64,000 nucleotides of DNA from Branchinecta lynchi (taxonomy: Eukaryota > Arthropoda > Branchiopoda > Anostraca > Branchinectidae). The translations under genes were made by a program, and so were the position numbers. This document shows positions 26,501 to 38,500 of the stretch, piece after piece. The stretch covers positions 19,654,212 to 19,718,211 of the forward strand of contig JAKZAP010000021.1 of assembly GCA_023053575.1 (NCBI GenBank), in the 5' to 3' direction. How positions within the stretch are numbered: the first letter of the stretch is position 1; every line of letters starts with the position of its first letter. The notes beneath the pieces are model-generated. The model worked only from the letters and a program-made list of their open reading frames with translations, did no database searches and had not been told where the DNA came from.

Positions 26501-29500
26501 TGAATCTGGTGAGATTCAGCTGGCGTATTCGTTTTGTACTGTCAAATACGAACTTGGTCTTCTCGGATTATTACCATTGGCCTTAACCTGTTTGTAAATT
26601 TTAATAGTAAACATGTTTAAGAAGTCTGTTGAAGATCGAATATCTACAAGACCGAAACCCATCGAAACTTTTGGTCTTGTTCTGATGGAAAACTTCTCGC
26701 AGACAACCTTCGAGAGCGTGATACACATCGAAGGTAGCAAAACACGGCTAGTGAGAAAATCAGCGTGGTTTTCTTAGAGGGGTTATAATGTACCATACGA
26801 CATTGGGATCTCCGGGTTTAGAAATGTATGGAGCGATTATGGAAGTAGGTTGCATTAGTATCATAGGTAAGGTAAGACAGGTCCTTTAAGAAAATAAGGG
26901 CATGAGAAGCTTCACACTTTGGTTTTCATGTTGGAAGACTTGGAGCCGACAGTGATTCTTTTCCTTTTGTCTGGGTTTCCCACTTTTTAACCGCGGCACG
27001 CACAGTTTTAGAATATTTTGCATCCAACTTCCGCTTGGGAGGGCGAGGAGACTGGATAAGGTCGACAATTACAATAAAAAAAATCGCTAGTTTTATGGGG
27101 TAGTTAGAAAAACCATGTTTGAAAAGATCAGTTCTACGGTAAAAGTTGTGCTTTCAATAAAGAAACTAAACATTTAAGATTCTCTTATATAACCGGTAGT
27201 TAAAATAACACATGTGATCACGCGCTCTATAGGTTAAACTATAGTTTTACTTTCTTGTACGAATCTGTCCTTGTTCTTGTAGGGTACTACGAAGGGCTTC
27301 AGGATAAGTTGAGCCAAGCGCGGGATGCGCGCGGCGCGCTCGACGCTCTCCGCGAAGAGTATAGAGAGAAACTGCGCCGTGCGGCAGAAGAGGCAGAGCA
27401 CCAGCGGCAGATGCAGATGGCAATGAAACTGGATATCATGAGGAAAAAGAAGCAGGTAAGCTGCCGCAGAAAGACATTTTCCTTCCGTCTGATGAGAGAA
27501 TAGAAGGGGAACTTAGCAAGCCCTTGAGGGGTGGTAGGAGCAAATGCCGGAGATGTGACGTTAAAGTTTCCAAGTCCATCTGACCTTGGTGGGATGGAAT
27601 TTAAGGGGGAGGGGTCCGGAAATGATATGCAACTCTCAAACGAGTGACCAGATCAGGATGCAACTTGACAGTTGGGGAGAGGAGTTGCCCTAGGAGTCCT
27701 GTTTACAGGCTCTATACCATACCCGGCCGGGGGAAAGTTGAGAAGGGGATTCCACCCGATCCCAGGAATATTTTGATATATAATATTCTTGATACGAGTG
27801 ATCAAGTTCGGATTGTACTTCATGGCAGTACCACGTATCCTAGATTTTACATGTCTGGACGGAAGTCGACCAATAGTCTTTCTTAGTCAATCTTCATTTT
27901 TAATGTTATTTATGACTGTTGAAGTACGCTTACATATTAACTGACTATACCAAACAAATTTGGCGTTAGCCACGATAAGTTTTTGGCGAATAAAAAGATT
28001 TATCTATCTATCTATCTATCTAATAGGAGCCGATCTGTGGGGGGAGTTAGAGATGTGTCCCAGAATCGTGTAGCAAATCTGGAAGCAATAAAGAATCACA
28101 AAAATCTCTTTTTTTCTTTTTTCTTTTTTCTTTTTTTAATCTAAAAATTTCTTTGGACCGAAAATAGTAACTAATAGTCACTATTGTTAGAAGGGTGGAA
28201 GACACTCTGTATGACTAAGCCCAAAACACGCCATTGGACCTCGGGAAGATCAAAAGTCGGAAGTCGTAAAAGTTTTAAAATGAATTGTATCAGTTAATTA
28301 TATTTTGTTTAAGTTGACAGTCCTATGTTATCATGTTGTGAAACAGATATTCAGGAATAAATACGATGATTGACCTGATTTAAATTATGTGTAAACCAAT
28401 CAACAACGTTTGTTGTCGTGACGCTTCTGGCTTTTCGCTGGGGAAACGGCCACTCTTCATCGGCACGAAGAGTTTGTCATCAAGAGTATTGAACGTGCAC
28501 TCTTCAATTCAGATTTTTTTTTTTTTTTTTAGGAATACCTGGAGTACCAGCGTCAGCTTGCGATGCAGAGGATACAGGAGCAGGAGAGAGAAATGCAGCT
28601 GCGGATGGAACAGCAAAAACAGATGTACCTCCGAAGCAGTGGAGGATACCCCCCACAGGGACCTTACATTCAACCCCCAGGTTTGTGTGGAAAGACTATC
28701 TGATAGCGGAAGGCGCACCCATCCGCCCCTCCTCATACTCCGGATAAAGCTGTCTATTTTTTCTTTCTCTTTACTCATATAATCTCATATTTACAGTGAT
28801 TCCAAGTCATGGGCACGAACTGAAACCCGACTCTATTCAAGTATGTGCCTTCTCAATATTTGCGTTTTTGATCTGAATTCTCAGTTCTCCGTTCTCGCCT
28901 CTGGATTTTCGATTCTCGTACAAATTACTGTTTTTGTTCCTCTGGCTTCTCCATTCTCGCTTTTGACAAAAACACTAATTTGGCAGCTCGTCCGCAACCC
29001 GGTAGACGTGTTTATGCATATTAAATACCCGCACCCTGTTGACCAATCAGGGAGGAGGAGAATCGAGAATTCACCATCGGAGCAACTTCTCGATTCTGCA
29101 GAATCGCGAGGCTCTCGCCGTTCTCGATTCTGACAAAAACGCAAGAAAGGAAAATTCGCTTTATTTTAATACGGTAGTCCAAAAACGCGAAATAGGAGAA
29201 TTGCGAACAGAATCGCAAGGAGAATTTTGGACCAATTTCAACTAAAGATAAACTCCATCACCTGTCCGGCTACTTCTTTCTTTCACAGTTGTTTTCGTCA
29301 TTTTGCTGAAGCCCAATCGAATCTTCCCACAGAGAGTATTTTCACAGGTGAACCCCTCCCCTTGCGTTGTTTGTTATTGGTTCAGTCGGAGGTGCGACCT
29401 GTATAAACCAATCAGAGGCAATGTGTGTTTACAATGTTAGTCAAGATCGCGCATAGGAGGTAGTGAACTGAAAGACAAAAATGCTCCTCAACCGGGATTT

Positions 29501-32500
29501 GAACCCAGGACCCTGTGCTTACAAGGCACGCGCTCTTAACATTTAAGCTACCGAGTAGCTTGTGAACAGAGTTCGCAAACCACTACAATAGTCTGGTAGA
29601 AGCCGGCCATAGGAACAGTGATCCCGCCCGAAAACAAATTCATCTAACCAGTTCACATTCCCATGTCACGGAAATTAATAATACTTAAAGGACACCTGAA
29701 TAATGAAACCATACTTGAACACACCATGGAAAATGCATTTACATACATGGCCACGGAGAGCATGCTTCTCCTGAGCGTGACATTTTCAAAATAGGGATGT
29801 TCGTTTCTGGGGGTTTGCACATGCAGACTCCAAGACAAAAAGCCTAATTCATTCAAATCTTGTACAGCGCTGGCCCGATCGTATTGGAATTTCTTCTAGA
29901 TATTCATTTGGGCTTAACTGCTTAACAAATATTCCAGAAGAAAGGTTGATTGGAGACATTTGTTCATCCAAAAAAAATTTCGGTACTGAAACAAGGACAG
30001 ATGCAAAATGGAGCAAAAATCATAGCTTGGAAACACTATTTCGTATTTGGATTGGATTTTCTGCAGGTGCAATGTTAACGGAAGTCATACAGATAGGGAT
30101 GATACTTAGTACTCTTCATTCAGGTGTCCTTTAAGGGGTTCATTATTTTCTGGGAATGGTGGGCAGCTTCTTGGTCTCTTATGATCTACGTCACCAACAG
30201 TGATTCTTTCTTTTGGAAATTTTGAGCAAAAAGCACTCGAGTTGAGAAGTGTTATGTTCTTAGTTTGTTATTTTGTTTAGTTTCCTTTGAATTGTTTGTT
30301 TATCCCATATATGGCCTTTAGGTTTTTCAATACAGATAGGTAGTTAATGCAAACTAATCTATTTTTTCCTCAGGGTATTTTAAGTGGGAGAGCGGCATCT
30401 GCTGGTGAGAAATTGGAACGATACCATTTGCCTTTTGATTTGTTTGGATTTTTCGATGAAGCTCGTCCGTTAAGGCCCTGCATTGTCAACGAGCCTTAAC
30501 TACTAAAAAATGTAACTTTGTCATAGTCGACTTGTTTCATCACAGTTGGTGATACAGTGAAGATGTCATATTGTGACGTGCCCACTTGTTGTGCAGTAAT
30601 CTCGTCGTGTGAAATGTTTTCTTTGTTTGCAGGCGGGCCGATATATCAACCTCCGCAGCAGCCCTACTCCGGATCAGCTGGCCCAATGCCTGGAGCTGGG
30701 TATATGCCACCACAAGCCCAGCAGTATCCCCCAGTTGGATATGGTGCACCGATGCCGGGTGGTATGAACCCGCACATGCCACCACCCGGTGCTCAGTACG
30801 GTGGCATTCCTCAACAACAACAGGGTACGTGCAACGTCCGAACTGCAGTAGACCTATGTATTTATGTATATTTGCACTTTTAAAGCCAAGAGGGACATCG
30901 TACATATCTTAACACTAAAACAAATCAACAGGATAATGATATGACAGTTAAAGCACAATGGACACTTCTAATGCTTTACTTTGTATTAAATGCTCCACAA
31001 ATAAACATTTCCGACTTCCCTTAGAAGGCGCTAGGAAAATCTGCTGTTTTCTTGTTATCCCTTGTCTTTATCTCTCTGGCATTTCGGCGATGCAAATCTT
31101 AGGAGCTAGGATATCGTGGCAGGAAATTCAAGAATGCTTGATAGAAAAGGATATATTTGAGATGTCACCAAAGTCAAGCCGCAGATGCAGTTTACCTGAT
31201 AGTTCTAGTGTTTCATCAGAATTTCCATGGCTTAAAGTGCCTATTAAAAGTTTTTTTTGTGGAATAGTGTTGTGAAGCTTGATTAACTTGCTTTATAAAA
31301 TGTACCAGCATATACAATAAGCTTATAAAAAATAACATAGCTACAAAAATCATTCAAAACAAATAACCTATTCAAATCTGAATCATACAAGCTGATTTAT
31401 GCATAAAATAAAGATCTACTAAGTATTATTATTATTATTATTATTATTCTTTTATTGCCCTCAAAAGTTGAAGAGTACAAAAATTGAAATAAGACCATAA
31501 TAAACAACTACAGACAATATATGCGTCTAAATATACACGACGATAAATAAGAATACTGGAAACTTTAAAACACTATAAATCAATCATCATAACGAACAAC
31601 TATAAATGAGCCTTATTGGTAAAAAAAGGGAAAAGGTTGTGGGTTGGGAAAATATTCTCCGCCTTACTGTAAAAATTCTGAACTTTCTTTTTAACAATTA
31701 CTAATGGGTCTTTTACTTTAAATTTTGAAATAATCTCAGTATTACTAAACGAAATAGGGAACCCAAGAAGAAATTTACAATACTTAAAATAAGAAACCCG
31801 AATAGCTGAGAGATCACTCAGTCTGAAATCGCGGAAAAGGAGGGAAGGAAAAAGGACATGAGGGAGAGCCACTGCGTTAAACAGAGATAAGAAACATCAC
31901 TTCTATCTTTGTCCCAGCTAGTAAATTGAGCATGTACTGGCCCAAAAAATTATGCTTTGAAATATCACAGAGAGGAAACTGTTGAAAAAGCTGCTGATCT
32001 AGGGGGTAAGCATTGTTCCTAGGTTGTTACAGACTGGGATTGGGGTAGTTCGATGTGCCCATTGAACTTTAATGAAACAGGCATGTATATCTCATGTCAA
32101 CTGACAATGCAGGAATCTCTCTAATTACGAAAATTTGCCTCGACAAAAGTACTCGCTTGTACCTATGTATTCCTCTGAATCCAAAAAATGAATCATCGTA
32201 TCACAGGGTTTAAGTGGTAGATAGGTAGATATAGTAAAGTATGGTAGATAGGTATTATATAGTATATAATAAAGTAGTAATAATAATACAAAAATGATAG
32301 ATAGATATCGCTTTTATTCTTTTCGAACTATCATGGTTAAATCCAAATTTGTCGAAATCGTCGTACATGTAAACACTCATATTGTTAACATAAATATGTC
32401 AACGTCATATGTAAAAGTAAACAGTAAACATGATTAAAAAGTTTAACGAAAAACGGTAGAAACGTCTTTTCATACCGTACATACATGGTCACATTTTACG

Positions 32501-35500
32501 TGTTGAAGTTTTGGGATCACCACTGAGGCCGCCCTTGCAGGTCGTTCGCGAGCTGTATCGAATGATTTTGAGTTCCACTTCGTGCACATCTCTTTCTGCC
32601 TTCTCGGTTGATCGTTGGGGGTTACTTTCTGTCAGAAGCTTTGCTCCGTTCTACACTAGCATCCTGCTCAGAATCTTCAATACTTAATATTCTGTCTGGG
32701 CAGGGAGCGCGGCGTTGGTCATTTATTTTGGTAACAGCAGAGGCGTTACTAGCCAAAATGTTTGGGGGGGGGCAAGGCATTTACCGACTGGTTGGTAATT
32801 TTTACCGACTGTTTTCGCAGAAAAAACGACTATTTTCAAGAAAAGATGACAGTTTTGAAAAGAAATCAACTGATTTTCAGAAAAACGACTGTTTTCATGA
32901 AAAAAATCATCTGTTTTGACGAAAAATCGGTTATTTTTTACCGACTGGCAGACAACATTGGGGGGGGGGGGTTGTCCCCCCCCCCCCCGGCCCCACAGTC
33001 GTGACGCCCCTGGGTAATAGACGTCGAAATTCGAAATTGGTAATAGAACGAAGAGATGTATGAAAAAGTTTGCATTGGCATAATTAAGGATGTTCCACCC
33101 TGCTTACCGTAGTTACTACGCATGAGGTGACGAATCCTGGCTTTTTGCCGTCAAAGCTGGAACGATTTTCTATTTTCCAGCAGAATATCATGCCACAGGC
33201 GAATCCGACCAATCATGTTACAGAGATGCGTAGTTACCACGGTTACTACGCTCCCAGAGCATGGTAAGCAAGTAGTTCCTGTTAGTTACTATTTCGAGAA
33301 GGTTGGAACGGTCAGAGTAGTAACTTTTCACGAGGTTGGAACGAAACTAGTAACTAATAGTTACCATTGTTAGAAGGGTGGAACATGCTCATATAGTTAC
33401 TGTTTTCCTCTGGGTATAATCCGCGTAACAGAGAGTAGTCCGCAAAAAGCAAATTACGTGGTGAACTTAGAAACAGCGTAGTAGCTTGGTTAGTCCAAGC
33501 GCTATTTGTGTCAATTAAGCTCGGCCGCACTCTGATGGCTACTATGTCACCCATTGACTTTTCTGTTTTTATAGCACTTGCCTTCGGGCCAAGTGCCATA
33601 TACTGATCACTTTTCCGTCGATCGGTCCGTCAGTCCGGTGATCACGAGTTGGGGTACTTACAGATGTGCTAAGACGATGAAACTTGGCAGGCTTATTAGG
33701 GAACTGACCAAAATAACTTGAAAATAGTCATTTGCCCCATCCGACCATCGTGGGGGGAGGAAGAGGAGGCGGAGTCTGGAATTTGGTGGCATGAGAAAAG
33801 TTCGAGCGGGAAAAGTTCGAAACTGGAACGGATCTAGGCACTGTGAAGGGAGTTGGAGGGGGTTCCGGAATGCCGGTGATACGGAGTTAAGGTACTTTCA
33901 GGTAGGCTGGGATGGTGAAACTTGGCAGGCATATTAAGAGACCGAAGCAGATTGACTTGGAAATAGTCATTTCCCCGATCCGACTATCGTAGGGGGCGTG
34001 GAGGGAGGGGGGATCCTGAATCTTGAGTTATGTAACTTTCGAACGGGTGATCAGAGGGAGAACCAGAAATCGTGTGACCCGCATAGAGTGGAGCGATCTG
34101 GATGAAACTTGGTGGGAAGAACAAGCACAAGCCGTAGATATATCAGTGCTAGAACCGGGCCAGATTCGGGCACGGGGGGAAGTCGGGGGGGGGGGGCTCG
34201 GAATCGAGGCACTTCCATATGTGCTAGGACGATGAAACTTGGCTGGAACATTCGACTTGAAAAGATTGGCTTAGAAATTATCACTTCCCAGACCCGACCA
34301 CCCCTTAAAGGACACCTGAATGAAGAGTACCAAGTATCGTCCCTACTTGTATGACTTCCTTTAACATTGCCTGCAGAAAACACAATCCAAATCAGACATA
34401 GTGTTTCCAAGCTATGATTTTTGCTCCATTTTGCATCTGTCCTTATTTCAGTACCGAACAATTTTAGAAATGAACAAATATCTCCAATCAACCCTTCTTC
34501 TGGAATATTTTTTAACCATTTAAGCCCAAACGTATATCTAGAAGAAATTCCAATACGATCCGGCCAGCGCTGTACAAGATTTGAATGAGTTGCTCTTTTT
34601 GTCTTGGTGTCTGCATGTGCAAACCTCCAGAAACGAACATCCCTATTCTGAAAACGTCACGCTCAGGAGAAGAATGCTCTCCATGGCCATGTCTGTAAAT
34701 GCATTCTCCATGGTGTGTTCAAGTATGGTTGCATTGTTCAGGTGTCCTTTAAAGTACTCATCTTAACCTCAGATTATTAAATATACTTTTGAGCAAAATT
34801 TTTATTTTAATGATCCCCCTGAGCCCATGATCGTTTTTGCCTAAATCGGTTAGCTTAGAAATGAAGTTCTGGCTCCCTTAAAGTGCGCATCTGAATCGCA
34901 AAGTGAACGAAAAGTACTTTTGGACAAACGATCCATTTGCATGACCCCCCGAGGGCCCTTTATCTTTGTGCCACAAGGGTTTTGCTTAAAATGAACTTAT
35001 TACACCCTTAAAGTGCGCATTTTAATCGAAAAGTGGAAAACAAAATATTTTTACCAAACTGTAGCCTATATATTCGTGATTCCCCAAGGGAGTACAAAAA
35101 TCACTTTTCAGCAAACTATGCGTTTTCATGATCGAGCCTATCATAATTTTTGTCTCAAGGGTTTTGTTTACAGATGAATTTCCAGTGACGTTAAAGTGCA
35201 CATCGTCACAACCAAGGATAAAAATAAAATATCAAACGATACATTCTATTCATTTCCAAGGGTCCATGACGAGTCTTGTCTCAAGAGTGTTTACGAATGA
35301 TCACGATGAACCCACAAATTACTTTGATGATGAAAGAAGAAATTGCTTTCATCCTCTCACCCCGCCTTGCAAGTGCCATATGAGCTTCTAGCTCTTGTTC
35401 TATTTTCTCGATTCAAGTGAATACATGTGAAACTTGTCACTGATATTTGACAGATGTAGATACGTGCTTTAAACAACATTTTCGCCAGGTCCAGGCCCAC

Positions 35501-38500
35501 AAGCTCCGCATATGACCATGATGCCCCCTGGCCCCATGAGTCCGCAACATCAATACGCTCCGGCTGGACCCCCTCCCGGGCCTCATCCGAACTACGGCAT
35601 GCAGCATCAGCCTTCGGTCCCGCCCCCTGGAAGCTATGGATACCCTGGACCAGGAGCCGAATCTAATCAGGGTAAGACAAATTATATTACTTAGACTAAT
35701 TATATTACTTTTCTGTGGCGCCAAACAGATGCCATCTGACATTCATTCTAGCGCTATTTCGTCCCGTTTTCTATACCATGGTATCTGCAAAAACGCAACT
35801 ATTGTGTCACCCGCCTAGCTTATGTGGGCGTCTAACGAATTGTTGATTTCAACCTTGATGAACCGCCAGAAACCACAGCTAATTCGCTAAATAAACACCT
35901 TTCGGCTATTGTGCAAACTCTTCCTCCTCTCCCAAGTAATACCTCTTTTCCCCCATTACCAGATCACGTTATCCCAGCAATTGTGGATGTTGAAGCAAAA
36001 ATCCGTAAACTAAAGAGAACTTCAATATGCCCCCTTGATATTCCGATTGATTTGGTCCAAGCATTTCCCGATAAACTATCAAAACCTTTGTCAGATATTT
36101 TCAACACGATAACCAAAAGCGGTTTATTCCCTGATTGCTGGAAAAAAGGGTACGTTACTCCCATACAGAAGAAAGGGGCTAAACTGGATTTTAGTGGAGT
36201 CCGTCCTATTACTCTTACACCGATATTTTCCAAAATGTATGAGAGTTTTGTAGCAGATTGGCTCAAAGAAACGATCCATGATTTAATAGATGAAAACCAG
36301 TTCGGAAACATGAAAGGTTTATCGACGACACATTATCTGGTTAGCCTTCTCGACACTGTATTTAAACTACTTGATGAGCCTGATACATGGCTGAATCTTA
36401 TTTTAGTTGACCTCCAAAAAGCTTTTGATCTTGTTAGTCACAATGTTTTAATTGAAAAATTATTAAATGAATTTAAAGTACCACCTTTTCTAGTTAATAT
36501 CATTGCATCTTTTCTGTCAAATAGAAGTCAAGTTGTAAGGTATAAACACATTTATTCAGATGCACTTCCTATTTCTTGCGGTGTTCCACAGGGAACGCTC
36601 TTAGGTCCTCTGTTATTTTTGGTAATGATTAACAATCTTGCTAACGAATCAGCCGATCGCTGGAAGTTTGTGGACGACATGATATTACTTGAAAGGTGCA
36701 GAAGGAACATAAAGAGTACCGCAATGGAAATACTTGACGATATCGCTGCCGAAGCAGCCGAGTCGAAAATGAAAGTTAATTCACAGAAATCGAATATCAT
36801 GACCATAAGTTTTCTTAAATCAAAGCCATCGTTCACTACTCCAGTACCAAATGAAATATTTACAACAAAGACCAAACTTTTGGGGATCACACTGACGAAT
36901 GATCTGAAGTGGGAGGCTCACATTTGTTCCATTATTAAACAAGCCAGTGCGTCTCTGTCTCTCCTAAAACTGTTTTCCAAATTTTCGTGCCCTAAATCAC
37001 ATGTTCTCCGCCTTTACGTTACTTTCATCCGTCCGCTACTTGAGTATGCTTGTCCGGTTTGGCACTTTGGCCTGACAGTAGATCAGTCTGATAGGCTTGA
37101 AACTATTCAGAAGAGAGCTTTGAGAATCATCTACCGCCAGGGCAAAGTGCCTTATATCCTCCTCCTCAAAGAATTCCGCCTCCCCACTTTAGCAGCCCGA
37201 CGTCTTACTCTTTGTACTGGTTTCGGGAACAGTCTGCGTTCCCACTCATGTTTTGAGCACCTGTTTCCTACCCCATATTGCCCGCCAAAACCTCGACTAC
37301 CTCGAGCTGTAGCACAAAAAGTTCCGGTTCTTAACCCTGTTTGTACAAGAACCGATCGCTACAGAAAGAGCTTTGTACCATCTTTTGTTGAAGTTTTGAA
37401 CAATTGATCAACTATTTCCCTTTAATGTTTTAATTGTCTAGGGTTTTTATTCTGTTTGATCATTTTTTGACTATTTCTTTATTATTATGATGTACCTGAC
37501 GAAAACGACAAGTTCGGCAATCCAATGCTGTGAAAGTCTCGTTTTACAATAAAGTATCAGTATCAGTATCAGTATCCAACATTTAACACTAGGATCAATC
37601 ATGTTTCAAATGTTACAAAACGTCTGACAGTGCATCTACCGTTCTCGAGATGGTATATGAAGTTACCAGTGGTAACTTCTTGCCAAGAAGTACCAAGGTA
37701 ACTTCGGGTAGCGTAGAGGATTTGTGACGGTTTCCGTATGGAGCGACCATGTCAGCTTTTAGTAACAACTAGACCTACGTTGCCCGGGCAACGTGAAGTG
37801 TTGCGGCAACCTTTGTCCGGCTTCGCCGGCTAAAGTGTTGCGAGAGCAACACTTTGGTTTTGTTTCTTCGCTGTCGGTTAAATGCTGAAATTGTCAACTT
37901 ATCGAAGCTTTTAAAACGGTATGTTCTAAAAAGAATAATCACATAATCAAAAGCTGTTCTTTAGCGTTGTAAAACCAACAACAGAACAATATCGGAAGAA
38001 GGCTATTTGTAACGTTTCAGGATTAAAATACCATAGATGACACTATTAATTATTACAAAACTACCTTATTGTTTTACATTACCGTATCGTTTGTACCCGT
38101 TGCGTAAACAGTTAATCCTAGGTTATAGCGATAGACCATCGATACAAACTTTCTTACTGTCATATTTACAGAAATCGAATACAATGTGCACCAATTTTCA
38201 AAAATTTCTAGCCCCTCGTGAACCGATCTTACTTACAAGTCCGTCTCCCGTGATTGACAATAAATTCACCGGAAACAAATAATGGATGCACCAGCTATCA
38301 AAAGTTGCAAACCCCTCATCGCTGAAGATGATTATAGCATAAAAGCCGATTATTACTTACAAGTCCCATGCATGTCTTACAATTGGGAACAAAATTGTTC
38401 TTACCATCGAATACACCTGAGACAAATAACAGGTATACCAACTAGCAAAAGCTGCAAACTCCTCGTTGCCGAAGATGATTATGAGCTAACAGTCGACTGT

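Noticed and set aside
30948..31275. 105-codon frame after the HGS exon at 30633 as an extra exon
   Set aside because: It is the first part of a dispersed TTAA element also present at 12922; no splice phase or Hrs similarity.
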